A stretch of 35,790 nucleotides of DNA. Origin: Methanobacteriota archaeon. GTDB taxonomy: Archaea; Thermoplasmatota; Poseidoniia; Poseidoniales; Poseidoniaceae. Below the pieces are notes generated by a model. It made no database searches, was not told the DNA's origin, and worked only from the letters and a program-made list of their open reading frames with translations. Of the stretch, positions 14,022-21,405 are shown in pieces. Position numbers and translations under genes: made by a program. Numbering within the stretch: position 1 is the stretch's first letter; each line of letters starts with the position of its first letter. The stretch lies in NCBI GenBank assembly GCA_002715725.1, contig PAZU01000040.1, forward strand, positions 1 through 35,790, given 5' to 3'.

Positions 14022-14720
14022 ATGGCTCAATGGCCTTTACCTCCTAATCTTCACAGTGAAATAGCAGGGGGACCTATTTGTTTTCATGCTGATCATTCCA
14101 TAGGATCTAAAGATGGATTGATACCTAGATACACAGATAGTCACGCCTGCGTAAAATGCATTAGTGCTTTAACTGAAGGTCGCTTATCTTTAGATGTTCA
14201 TAAAATCGAAAGAAAATATCGTCGACGTTTTTTAGAATTTTGGTCGTTTGTTGAAATAAAAGATCCTGATGAATGTTGGCCTTGGCGGGGTAAATACCAT
14301 TCAAGATCTAACTCTAGTTATTTTCCCATACCTAGACATTGGGGATCAGGCAGGCAATATTCTGCTCAACGTGTTGCTGCTTGGTTTACTTGGGGAGATA
14401 TAGGAAGGCTACCTATTAAAGCTGTATGTGGAAATAATAATTGCTGCAATCCATTGCATCTCAGGGTGAAAGGAGTACCACATTTCTTTCATAATCGTCA
14501 TATGCAGTTAATTGACTTGGAGTTCAATTCCAACAAGTTGACTCATGAGACACAGCTATTCTTAGAAACTACTTGCGAGAAAGATCCGCGTCGATTCGAA
14601 AAGATACAAAAAGCTAATAGGCTATGGATTGACTTCAGATTGCAAGCCAACGGTCCATTAAGTCCTTTTACTATGGGAGACAAGACAGCCTCTGACGATC
14701 CCTCTATTTCTTTCACCTAA
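14022..14720 (+). CDS. HNH-like zinc-binding protein, 232 aa
   Basis: The segment VCGNNNCCNPLHL (about residues 135-147) matches the CxNxxCCNPxHL core of one HNH endonuclease group, and CWPWRG is typical upstream of it in phage members. The N-terminal part has a second cysteine/histidine set (CFHADH, CVKC). It may cut or nick DNA, perhaps as a free-standing homing-type enzyme. The C-terminal third is helical and unrecognised. It lies between the KOW-like gene and two probable virion genes. Confidence 0.65.
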   Translation: MAQWPLPPNLHSEIAGGPICFHADHSIGSKDGLIPRYTDSHACVKCISALTEGRLSLDVHKIERKYRRRFLEFWSFVEIKDPDECWPWRGKYHSRSNSSYFPIPRHWGSGRQYSAQRVAAWFTWGDIGRLPIKAVCGNNNCCNPLHLRVKGVPHFFHNRHMQLIDLEFNSNKLTHETQLFLETTCEKDPRRFEKIQKANRLWIDFRLQANGPLSPFTMGDKTASDDPSISFT

Positions 14721-14722
14721 TA

Positions 14723-14730
14723 TATAAGTA
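14723..14730 (+). promoter_or_regulatory. TATAAGTA box upstream of a probable virion gene
   Basis: tataagta lies 23 bases before the ATG at 14754. It differs by one base from the T4-type late promoter core TATAAATA, and similar boxes precede other structural-type genes in this window. Confidence 0.4.
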
Positions 14731-14753
14731 TTGGTAATTAATCAACTACGATA

Positions 14754-15686
14754 ATGTCTTTTAACGCCAAGCCCGGCCCGAATATTAGTAACTCTGATTG
14801 GTCAACTCACAGGTGGAGTAAAGGAGGTATAAGTGGTAACTATCAAGACTATAGAGACCTGATTGGCGCCGACATATTCGCAGGGTATGGCGACGATAAC
14901 ATATTTTCTAGAGACGAATTAAATGCAATAGCCAATAGAAAATACGATATTCGCGGAGATGGCAGGGCTCCACATACTGGTAATTATTTTGATCAAGGAG
15001 CCGCTACTCAAGATGCAATCGCTCGCTTAATAACTACGAAAGGTATTAAGACTAGTGATGACATTCTTAAACAGTATGGTTTAAGACAAGACCAAGCGAC
15101 TGGAGATATTATTTCTAGTGCAGGTTATAACCACAGTGCGTTTGGTGCAGGGGCAGGAAATAATGCTACTTGGGAGGGCTACGGTTCCAAGGCCGACTTT
15201 GGTGGTTCACATTACTCTTATGATGAGTTCGAAGATGGAAAGATTCCTACATGGAGATACTCATACCAAGGGGATTGGACGCCTACTCCAACGACTAATG
15301 AGCCAGATCCTATCTTATCTGAGGGTTCAGGAGGAGATCCAACAGACACTAAAGAACATTCAGATAACCAAAAAGAATATCTTAAGTTCACTTATGGAGA
15401 TGATGATAAATCTGTCAAAGTAAAACAAGGTTTTGACGACCCTGACATCAAGGCAGCATTCTTAAGTGAATTTATGAAGCCTGAGAATTTAAATGCAGAT
15501 GGTTCTTATAAATATGTCACACCTGGTCGTCAACTTGGAATCGACTTAACCTACCCAGAACAACAAGGATCAATACCCTATGTCAGTCCTAAGCAGTACA
15601 TGAGAAACTTCATTGCAGCTCCAAAATTAGGCAGTGCCTCCGATCTAGCATCTAGTTTAAAAACCCTATCTGACTTGAAAGCTTAA
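14754..15686 (+). CDS. Probable virion protein, 310 aa
   Basis: This polar protein is rich in Gly, Asp, Tyr and Ser with no membrane segment or recognised enzyme motif. An N-terminal half with repeated Gly-Asp and Tyr-Asp pairs (GADIFAGYGDDNIF) leads to a Pro/Thr/Glu-rich hinge (about 180-200) and a more ordered C-terminus. Composition, a late-promoter-like box upstream and the downstream DUF4214-type gene suggest a structural role. No family is recognised. Confidence 0.6.
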   Translation: MSFNAKPGPNISNSDWSTHRWSKGGISGNYQDYRDLIGADIFAGYGDDNIFSRDELNAIANRKYDIRGDGRAPHTGNYFDQGAATQDAIARLITTKGIKTSDDILKQYGLRQDQATGDIISSAGYNHSAFGAGAGNNATWEGYGSKADFGGSHYSYDEFEDGKIPTWRYSYQGDWTPTPTTNEPDPILSEGSGGDPTDTKEHSDNQKEYLKFTYGDDDKSVKVKQGFDDPDIKAAFLSEFMKPENLNADGSYKYVTPGRQLGIDLTYPEQQGSIPYVSPKQYMRNFIAAPKLGSASDLASSLKTLSDLKA

Positions 15687-15708
15687 TGAATTGAATTAAA
15701 CTAAAAGA

Positions 15709-15716
15709 TATAAATA
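15709..15716 (+). promoter_or_regulatory. TATAAATA late-promoter-like box
   Basis: An exact TATAAATA lies 11 bases before the ATG at 15728, with a further TATATAAG beside it. If used as a -10 element, the leader would be very short; no Shine-Dalgarno is present. Confidence 0.45.
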
Positions 15717-15727
15717 TATAAGACAAC

Positions 15728-16507
15728 ATGTCTTCATCTCTAGACGCATTAAAGAAAACACAATCTTGGAATAAAGACCCTGAATTTTCGTCTTGGTTAC
15801 AAGGTGTGTACAAAGAGGATCTTGGAAGAGATCTAGGAGCAGAAGGTTTGGAATACTGGGGCGGAGATCATCGTGGTGAAGATAGCTCTTATCACACAGG
15901 AGCTGGTCTAACTACTGGTGGAAAAGCTGCAACTTTAAAATCTATCAGAGATAATATTCGTCGTTCCGATGAATATAAAACTTATCAAGCAGGGAAAGGA
16001 GACGACGACGACGGAGATAATGGAGATAACGGTGACGGAGGAGACGGAGGAGATGGAGGAGATGGAGGCGATGGAGGAGATGGAGGCGGAGGAGGTAACG
16101 CCAACGTCAATCTAAGTGGTTTTTCTGATACTCTTCCTGAGTACGAAATCAATGATGCAATGGATGCTGCCACTTCATGGGGTAACAGACAGATCGACCA
16201 TTACACTATGAGATTTCTTCCTGAGTGGAAGAAGTCTACTAATTTAGCAATTGATGAAGGTACTGCTGGTCTTGGTTTCCATGCCAATAGAGCCTTTACT
16301 TTAGGTGCAGATGGCACGCCTAAAGCAAGATTTACTATTCCAGAAGCGGAAGATCCTAAAGATATGTTTGATTACTACTATGACAAACTCTACGGCAATA
16401 ACAAATCTTCCGGCTCAGGCGTTACTATTGATGATTTAAATAAAAAAATTGATAGTTTAACGAAGCAACTGAACGACGCGAAAATACTTGCCAATGACGA
16501 TGATTGA
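15728..16507 (+). CDS. DUF4214-like virion protein with Gly-Gly-Asp repeat, 259 aa
   Basis: The N-terminal 90 residues resemble a DUF4214 unit, a domain common in cyanophage virion and bacterial surface proteins: SWLQGVYKEDLGRDLGAEGLEYW, then DNIRRSDEYKTY. A run of about 30 Gly/Asp residues (Gly-Gly-Asp repeats, about 90-123) then acts as a flexible hinge. The C-terminal part has an ordered domain and ends in a short coiled coil (IDDLNKKIDSLTKQLND). A TATAAATA box lies just upstream. A tail or surface protein is likely. Confidence 0.65.
   Translation: MSSSLDALKKTQSWNKDPEFSSWLQGVYKEDLGRDLGAEGLEYWGGDHRGEDSSYHTGAGLTTGGKAATLKSIRDNIRRSDEYKTYQAGKGDDDDGDNGDNGDGGDGGDGGDGGDGGDGGGGGNANVNLSGFSDTLPEYEINDAMDAATSWGNRQIDHYTMRFLPEWKKSTNLAIDEGTAGLGFHANRAFTLGADGTPKARFTIPEAEDPKDMFDYYYDKLYGNNKSSGSGVTIDDLNKKIDSLTKQLNDAKILANDDD
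15997..16095 (+). repeat. Tandem GGA-GAC/GGA-GAT repeat
   Basis: About 100 bases of near-perfect tandem repeat, based on 9-base units such as ggagatgga, encode the Asp/Gly hinge of the surrounding gene. Slippage could change its length. Confidence 0.8.
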
Positions 16508-16580
16508 CAAAACTTAATAGATAAGCACTTGTGCTTTAGTTGTTAGGTATTAATATCGACGCGAATGTACTTAATAAACT

Positions 16581-17339
16581 GTGTTCAAAGTTTGCACAAT
16601 AGCGGCTACAGAAATGCCGCAAAAACTAGTTTGCAAAGCATTATTGACTTCTAAAGGAGATCATTTAAATGGTCTTAATTCTTCTTTTGAATTTTTAGAT
16701 CAACCATTTGAATATTGGAATGACAGTGACTGTGGTAAATCTGTTGCTCAATACTATACAAGAATCAGTCAAAAAGATCCTACTTATGGTTTATTCACTC
16801 CTTTCGAACATCCTTCATTAACACTTGATATAGAAGCAGATCATTATTCTCTGTTTCAGTTAATTGTTCAATCATCTCACGTCACGTTTGATATAGAACC
16901 TCTCCAAAGTATTGCTGGTGATGTGCGAAAAGAAATGATTGATTTTCCTCATAGCGAAAACAAAATTGAAGATTGGTTTTACGTTAGACAGCCAGGTAAT
17001 TATCCAGATTTTTCACGCAATAGAAATCCATTTACGCCTGAACATAGAGAAGAATTATTAGCCGCTTGTTCTTCTTCTGTCTATGAATATGCTCAAAGAA
17101 ATGATGCTCAAATAGATTGCGCTGAAAGACTTTTTCCTATGAATATATTGCAGAAGGCCACTGCTTCAGGTAGTCTGCGAACATGGCTACGTCTTTTAGA
17201 CGTTAATTCTAGACCTCACAACTCACATGAGATGCAGAGTTTGATACAACTCATTGCTGACGAAGTATCAAAATGGACGCCACAAATCTATAGTTGGTGG
17301 TCTAACAACTATCGTTCTCAGCAATCTATATCTTTCTAA
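16581..17339 (+). CDS. ThyX-like protein with altered active site, 252 aa
   Basis: ThyX makes dTMP from dUMP using flavin. The overall layout fits: VCTIAATEMPQKLVCKAL at the N-terminus, FEHPSLTLDIEADHYSLFQLI before the active-site position, CAERLFPMNILQKATASGSLRTWLRLLD, and HEMQSLIQLIADEV at the C-terminus. The hallmark RHRxxSxxxxSxRY motif is not seen; the matching segment reads VQSSHVTFDIEPLQS. The protein may therefore be a catalytically dead relative with a structural or regulatory role, or not a ThyX at all. The start is GTG at 16581. It is followed at once by three small genes. Confidence 0.55.
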   Translation: MFKVCTIAATEMPQKLVCKALLTSKGDHLNGLNSSFEFLDQPFEYWNDSDCGKSVAQYYTRISQKDPTYGLFTPFEHPSLTLDIEADHYSLFQLIVQSSHVTFDIEPLQSIAGDVRKEMIDFPHSENKIEDWFYVRQPGNYPDFSRNRNPFTPEHREELLAACSSSVYEYAQRNDAQIDCAERLFPMNILQKATASGSLRTWLRLLDVNSRPHNSHEMQSLIQLIADEVSKWTPQIYSWWSNNYRSQQSISF

Positions 17340-17341
17340 CT

Positions 17342-17554
17342 ATGAATGTTTTAGTTACCGCAGCTCAAATACATGAAGCATCTAGCGATGTTCTAGATAT
17401 TTGTAATTGCACGAGTCAGGTTCTTCCAGACTCTCAATACGCATGCATACTTCCTCAAGTAAAAGAGTTAGAAGAATCATGTGATCAATTACTCGTTGAC
17501 CTTCAGTTAGATCTTATTCATGGCACGTCCAAAGCCCATAGAGCTATTAGTTAA
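17342..17554 (+). CDS. Hypothetical protein, 70 aa
   Basis: The gene starts two bases after the ThyX-like stop and overlaps the next gene by 35 bases. The peptide has four cysteines (CNC near residue 22, C34 and C47) and an acidic helical C-terminal half. No family is recognised. Tight packing suggests an operon with both neighbours. Confidence 0.6.
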   Translation: MNVLVTAAQIHEASSDVLDICNCTSQVLPDSQYACILPQVKELEESCDQLLVDLQLDLIHGTSKAHRAIS

Positions 17555-17966
17555 ATTTTTCCCAGAATTAACTGATAAAACAGTAGCTTCAGCTAATAAA
17601 GAAGCATCAAAAGAATTAAACGTTCGCATTTGTGAAGCGATTATGTCTGACATGATTAGACATGCAGACACGATTAGGAGCTACTTGGGAGAAGGGGCTA
17701 TTATATTAAACCTTTTGGCTGAGCATGCTCAAGAAAAAGAAAACTATGTGAATAAATATATGATGGAGCAAGATTTGATAGATGCAGAACAAAATAAAGA
17801 TACAACAGTTGTTGAATTCTGCAAAGATGCTTTACATACTTTCGATACGACAGATTTTACAAAAGAAATATGTTTAATTTTGATAGACAAATCAGGTGGA
17901 TCAATATTAAAACTACCTCGAGAAAATCCTGCAAAAAGAATTCAAGCGATGATGAATGATTTATAA
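17520..17966 (+). CDS. Hypothetical protein, 148 aa
   Basis: This helical, soluble protein starts at ATG 17520 inside the 3' end of the preceding gene. It has a basic, lysine-rich first half, an acidic middle (YMMEQDLIDAEQNKD) and a basic C-terminus. No motif or membrane segment is seen. It ends five bases before the Dam-like gene, so it is part of the ThyX-like/Dam-like cluster. Function unknown. Confidence 0.65.
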   Translation: MARPKPIELLVKFFPELTDKTVASANKEASKELNVRICEAIMSDMIRHADTIRSYLGEGAIILNLLAEHAQEKENYVNKYMMEQDLIDAEQNKDTTVVEFCKDALHTFDTTDFTKEICLILIDKSGGSILKLPRENPAKRIQAMMNDL

Positions 17967-17971
17967 CTTAC

Positions 17972-18607
17972 ATGATTACAAGATTACCGGAAAGACCTAA
18001 TAAATGTGATCTTGCACCGCCTAAAGATGTTGTGCTTGGAGCTAAATCAGTTCTAGGTTCTATTGATTTTGATCCTTATTCAACTAAAGATATTAATAGA
18101 TTAGTTAGTGCTGCTCGTTTTATAGATAGAGACGAAATTAGTTTAGAACAAATTATTTATCAAGATTGGGACTGCCCTGGAGATAAAAGAGTTTTCGTGG
18201 GAGCACCTACTGGAGCGGCTTTAACAAGACGTTTAATTAACAAAACTTTAAAAGAATACAGAGCGGGTCGCATAGAACATGCTGTCCTTTGGTTAGCACA
18301 TAATGAAGCAATTATTAGGGCTCCTTGGTTATGGGATTTTCCTATTTGTATTCCTTTTACACGTTTAAGACCTACTTGGTGGGATGACGAATTAGAAGTA
18401 TTTAGAGCAGTAGCTCCATCTGATTGGTCAGCTATTGTCTATCTTCCTCCGCCACATCCAAGCAATAGATTTCAAACAATGATAGGAAAATTCCATACTG
18501 CTTTTAGTCATTTAGGACGTATTGTATTCAATGAATACAGTGGTGAAACAGACTGGGAAGATGCATATAAAAGTACAAAAAAACATGCATATAATTACAG
18601 GGAATAA
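17972..18607 (+). CDS. Dam-like (phage N6-adenine methyltransferase fold) protein with altered motif, 211 aa
   Basis: The order of segments resembles the phage Dam family (PF05869): SIDFDPYSTKDINRLV where the family has a LDPcAS-type motif, VFVGAPTGAALTRRLINKTL where it has NPPYG plus a helix, then IEHAVLWLAHNEAIIRAPWLW, FPICIPFTRLRPTWW and AIVYLPPP. The catalytic (D/N)PPY is replaced by GAPT, so methyl transfer seems unlikely unless chemistry differs. It is coupled to the next gene by TAATG. The match is from memory. Confidence 0.5.
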   Translation: MITRLPERPNKCDLAPPKDVVLGAKSVLGSIDFDPYSTKDINRLVSAARFIDRDEISLEQIIYQDWDCPGDKRVFVGAPTGAALTRRLINKTLKEYRAGRIEHAVLWLAHNEAIIRAPWLWDFPICIPFTRLRPTWWDDELEVFRAVAPSDWSAIVYLPPPHPSNRFQTMIGKFHTAFSHLGRIVFNEYSGETDWEDAYKSTKKHAYNYRE

Positions 18608-19041
18608 TGCTAGAAGAAAGTTTATTTGATAAATTCCCTGATTCTTTTATTGCTCCTGATGGTAATAAATATTTGAGCATTCGTTCAATTGTTTATGATT
18701 CATGGATTACATGGCAAGATGCTATACCTTTTTCTAAAGATCAGCATCAATTATTAACTTCAGAAATACATAACAATATCATTGAATTGGCAACCAAAAT
18801 ACATAAATTACATCAATCTTTCCCTAACTACAAAACACTCACAGAACCTCCTTTTGAATTTGTTCTATGGTGGGATCCATTAGACAAAGATCCTGCATGG
18901 AATCAAGGTAAAACATGTCGATTTATGATTGATGAATTTACTTCTGCAGATATTGAATATTACAATTCCAATAAGAAAAATAGCAGGCTATCTGTTAAAC
19001 CTTTGACTAGAAGATTAGTTGAAGTAACTCTAAGTACCTAG
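18607..19041 (+). CDS. Hypothetical protein, 144 aa
   Basis: This protein begins at the ATG that shares a base with the Dam-like stop (TAATG). It is rich in aromatic residues, with FEFVLWWDPLDKDPAW in the centre, and has no recognised motif. Its last 12 bases overlap the end of the convergent gene at 19030-19305. It may be a partner of the upstream Dam-like protein, judging only from coupling. Confidence 0.65.
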   Translation: MLEESLFDKFPDSFIAPDGNKYLSIRSIVYDSWITWQDAIPFSKDQHQLLTSEIHNNIIELATKIHKLHQSFPNYKTLTEPPFEFVLWWDPLDKDPAWNQGKTCRFMIDEFTSADIEYYNSNKKNSRLSVKPLTRRLVEVTLST

Positions 19042-19305
19042 ATCGCGCCGAGCTTCCCATGAAGCTGCTCTACCACCATATTCTCCACTCCCTAGTTTTT
19101 CGAATACCTTTTTCTTTTCTGCAGCTTCAGCAGATCTCCTATTTAAAATATTGAGACCTGTACCCATGTCGATACTTTTGCGACCTCCTGTGCTTCCACC
19201 ATAAGATTGAGCATTAGCATTAGCTAGTCTTGCTTCTGCTAAGTATTTTCTGACCAATCCATCAGTCTTACGATTTCTATAAGGAGCGCTTGAATTGCCT
19301 CTCAA
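19030..19305 (-). CDS. Basic hypothetical protein, 91 aa
   Basis: This very basic, Gly/Ala/Arg-rich protein reads like an unstructured or nucleic-acid-binding peptide: RNRKTDGLVRKYLAEARLAN, GGSTGGRKS, then two charged helices. The start is TTG at 19305, since no ATG lies near the N-terminal conserved-looking part. It converges with the gene ending at 19041. Small basic proteins like this occur among phage virion genes, but no family is recognised. Confidence 0.5.
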   Translation of the reverse strand: MRGNSSAPYRNRKTDGLVRKYLAEARLANANAQSYGGSTGGRKSIDMGTGLNILNRRSAEAAEKKKVFEKLGSGEYGGRAASWEARRDLGT

Positions 19306-19344
19306 AACTTGTTACGACTTGATTCCTTTTCTATCCTAGGCAAA

Positions 19345-19677
19345 ATGGAATCATTAATGGAGAAGACACGTTTTGATCTCGTCCCTTGGCAAGCTGTTGG
19401 AGACATCGCTGACGTTCTCGGCTACGGCGCTCGAAAGTATAGCTCTAATAATTGGTGTAGGGGAACTGAGTGGGGGCGTTACTTTGCCGCGTTATGCAGA
19501 CACCTCTTTGCCTGGTGGAGAGGAGAGGATAATGATCCAGAGACAGGATACTCCCACCTTGCCCATGCCGGATGCTGCCTCCTCTTCCTCATGGAATACC
19601 AACGCAATGGATGGGGTACCGATGACAGATTCACCGGCCCCGATAATGAGACCTTCACAAAAGGAGATGGAAGATAA
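19345..19677 (+). CDS. dATP/dGTP diphosphohydrolase-like protein (DUF5664 type), 110 aa
   Basis: This all-alpha NTP-pyrophosphatase-like domain is probably involved in trimming purine dNTP pools. The sequence follows the family well: KTRFDLVPWQAVGDIADVLGYGA, RKYSSNNWCRG, then RYFAALCRHLFAWWRGEDND and GYSHLAHAGCCLLFL, with the acidic and His residues used for metal binding. ATG 19345 is chosen over an upstream TTG at 19309, because the domain begins just after it. Related phage enzymes (MazZ) can work in 2-aminoadenine genome synthesis, but no PurZ is seen here. Confidence 0.8.
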   Translation: MESLMEKTRFDLVPWQAVGDIADVLGYGARKYSSNNWCRGTEWGRYFAALCRHLFAWWRGEDNDPETGYSHLAHAGCCLLFLMEYQRNGWGTDDRFTGPDNETFTKGDGR

Positions 19678-19857
19678 TTAATTTTCTATTGACTTAACTA
19701 AATCTGACACGTCAATCAATGCGTCGATTCTTAAAGACATATCTGCAATATGTTTAGCGACGATAGGCTCTTCCGTTCTAGCAGCGAAGGCCAAAGTCTC
19801 ACGCAATCTTGCTTGAGCAGACCTTAATCCCTCCTCTACTGTTTTAGTTAATTTCAT
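19678..19857 (-). CDS. Small helical protein, 59 aa
   Basis: A short minus-strand gene is coupled to the upstream gene by an ATGA overlap (19854-19857) and ends directly against the convergent pyrophosphatase gene (stops at 19677 and 19678). The peptide is a pair of amphipathic helices (VEEGLRSAQARLRETLAFA; ADMSLRIDALIDVSDLV). No family is recognised. The overlap and clean fit between two genes support it. Confidence 0.6.
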   Translation of the reverse strand: MKLTKTVEEGLRSAQARLRETLAFAARTEEPIVAKHIADMSLRIDALIDVSDLVKSIEN

Positions 19858-20288
19858 GGTTTTTGCTGCTGAAGTTGTTCGAAATTTTTGAGCATTGCAT
19901 CTAACTCTTTCATTTTTTCTAAGTTAGCTTGGGCTGCTTTTAATGTAGACGTAGATGGAACTCTTGCTTGCTCTGATTGCTTAGGGGGAACCGTAAATGG
20001 ATTAACAGGATCTTTTTGGACAAAACTACCAGCAACCTTGCCACTTATTTCACTCTGCACAGCTTGCATTACTAAAGGAGGTACTTGATTGATAGCAGAT
20101 TGCACTTCATTGCGAGAAATCAAAGTAGGAATAACTCTTTCCACAATATCTACTCTTTGGATTAGCTCTTTGTATTCGCTGTGTTCATGAAAATCAAGCT
20201 CTTGTTTTCCCCTGAGCTTTGAGGTAATTGCACTGCCAGAAAAAATTCCCACCAAAACTGCGGCTGCTCCTGCTATTAATGCTTCCAT
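19854..20288 (-). CDS. Membrane-anchored coiled-coil protein, 144 aa
   Basis: The first 20 residues form one hydrophobic helix (ALIAGAAAVLVGIFSG). A polar region with a conserved-looking NEVQSAINQVPPLVMQAV follows, then a coiled-coil C-terminus (KAAQANLEKMKELDAMLKNF) and a Gln-rich tail. This fits a small virion or lysis-type membrane protein with a long extended domain. The ATG at 20288 lies 35 bases after the NblA-like gene. No specific family is recognised. Confidence 0.65.
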   Translation of the reverse strand: MEALIAGAAAVLVGIFSGSAITSKLRGKQELDFHEHSEYKELIQRVDIVERVIPTLISRNEVQSAINQVPPLVMQAVQSEISGKVAGSFVQKDPVNPFTVPPKQSEQARVPSTSTLKAAQANLEKMKELDAMLKNFEQLQQQKP

Positions 20289-20323
20289 CTAGTTAATACT
20301 CGTATCAGTAATAGTGTATCGAG

Positions 20324-20665
20324 TTATTCTTCAGATTCAAGGACTATAGAATCCATATCTAATTCCATGTTGGCTTCATCAAAAATGTTTTGCATAATTT
20401 CTTCTGCCTCTTGAACAGAAGGAGCATAACCATTTTCTTCTTCAAATTCTTCACAAGTGCTACTAGGAATAGAGGCTGTACCTTCGTTTAATTTAAAATT
20501 AAACCCAGCTTCTCTTGCACTATCCAGAAAAGCTGCCTTCTGCCTGAACTTCGCCTCCCAGCAGTCTAGTAATGCCACAATAAGCTCCTCTCTGCTGTAG
20601 TGCTGTATCTCTATCGAAATTTTGTTGAGAGTAAACTGTTGCTCGAGGCTCAAATCTATCGGCAT
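20324..20665 (-). CDS. nblA: NblA-like phycobilisome-degradation adaptor with acidic C-terminal extension, 113 aa
   Basis: NblA binds phycobiliproteins and hands them to Clp protease, dismantling the light-harvesting antenna; some cyanophages (e.g. Microcystis phage Ma-LMM01) carry it. Residues 3-58 match the family layout: IDLSLEQQFTL, an amphipathic helix with YSREELIVALLDCWEA, and a second helix KFRQKAAFLDSAREAGF. NblA is normally about 60 aa; this one has a further 55-residue acidic tail (FEEENGY, SVQEAEEIMQNIFDEANMEL). The start is fixed by AGGAGG five bases before the ATG. The first 146 bases overlap the 3' end of the HNH gene in another frame. Confidence 0.72.
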   Translation of the reverse strand: MPIDLSLEQQFTLNKISIEIQHYSREELIVALLDCWEAKFRQKAAFLDSAREAGFNFKLNEGTASIPSSTCEEFEEENGYAPSVQEAEEIMQNIFDEANMELDMDSIVLESEE

Positions 20666-21032
20666 GTCTTCCTCCTTTTGCTATTAACCATAAGTCTAAA
20701 TCCTCTGTAAGTCGTGGCTTGGTCCATGATTCAATTCGTGAGGCTCGTTGAACACAAAAGAAACTTTGACTTTTGTACCAAGATTGCCAATCACGAGAAG
20801 AACCTTTGTTAGCATTGCATGTTCTGCAAGCTGGAACCAAGTTATTTCTCATACTATCGCCTCCATGGATTCGAGGCTTAACATGGTCAATCGTGAGATA
20901 ATTAGGCTTGTCACCACAGTAAGCGCAACACCCCCATTCATCTTTGATTGACTGGCGAAATCTTTTACGTGCGGCTTTTCTCGTCAGTTCGACAAGACCA
21001 AACACGTAATTTCCCCAGTGCTCTGGTGTCAA
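20520..21032 (-). CDS. HNH endonuclease, 170 aa
   Basis: This is a small free-standing HNH nuclease with zinc-holding cysteines. The core is clear: CAYCG (C36, C39), LTIDHVKPRIHGG (Asp-His at 49-50), NNLVPACRTCNANKG (N64, C69, C72), then DWQSWYKSQSFF. The start is TTG at 21032. The last 48 codons are out of frame with the overlapping NblA-like gene and add a polar tail not typical of the family, so the ancestral gene may have ended earlier. It is divergent from the gene at 21134. Confidence 0.85.
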   Translation of the reverse strand: MTPEHWGNYVFGLVELTRKAARKRFRQSIKDEWGCCAYCGDKPNYLTIDHVKPRIHGGDSMRNNLVPACRTCNANKGSSRDWQSWYKSQSFFCVQRASRIESWTKPRLTEDLDLWLIAKGGRHADRFEPRATVYSQQNFDRDTALQQRGAYCGITRLLGGEVQAEGSFSG

Positions 21033-21116
21033 TCGGAATATTCGGTTACATTTAGATTAAGAAAAATTCAAGTTGATTTTTTTGTATTCACTACTGGAAA
21101 TCATCTAGGATTAGAA

Positions 21117-21137
21117 ATGGCACCTAAATTATCATGA
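21117..21137 (+). promoter_or_regulatory. Six-codon leader ORF (MAPKLS)
   Basis: A tiny frame with AGGA eight bases upstream of its ATG ends in TGA that overlaps the ATG of the next gene (ATGA). Ribosomes finishing it could restart on the membrane-protein gene. Confidence 0.35.
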
Positions 21138-21400
21138 AAAACCCTTTTCATATCCTCGGCGTATTAGGCTTTCTCATGTCTGGTGGCATGCTTCTTTCTG
21201 CTGGGATAGTCAGTTTTTACCTCAGTACTCCAAAAGGAAAAGAAGCAGCACAACAAAGATTAATTAAACAAGTTGGACCGATTATCCAATCTCAAATCAA
21301 GAATGCACTACCTGGTATCGGTGGTAGTTCTTCTAATGGCACTAGCAGTTTTCTATCTATTCCTAGTTCCACTGGGCCAGTTATGCCAGTTAACAAGTAA
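21134..21400 (+). CDS. Small membrane protein, probable virion component, 88 aa
   Basis: One N-terminal hydrophobic helix (HILGVLGFLMSGGMLLSAGIVSFYL) is followed by a basic amphipathic stretch and a Gly/Ser/Pro-rich tail. From memory it resembles a small protein next to minor virion genes in T4-like cyanophages. It starts at an ATG overlapping the six-codon leader and lies five bases before the next gene. A role in the virion or in DNA entry is inferred from the neighbours only. Confidence 0.65.
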   Translation: MKNPFHILGVLGFLMSGGMLLSAGIVSFYLSTPKGKEAAQQRLIKQVGPIIQSQIKNALPGIGGSSSNGTSSFLSIPSSTGPVMPVNK

Positions 21401-21405
21401 AATCA

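Noticed and set aside
15985-16173. Minus-strand poly-Pro/Ser frame
   Set aside because: Antisense image of the Gly-Gly-Asp repeat.
16522-16535. Hairpin aagcac-tt-gtgctt after the DUF4214 gene
   Set aside because: The loop is only two bases and there is no T-run, so it is weak as a terminator.
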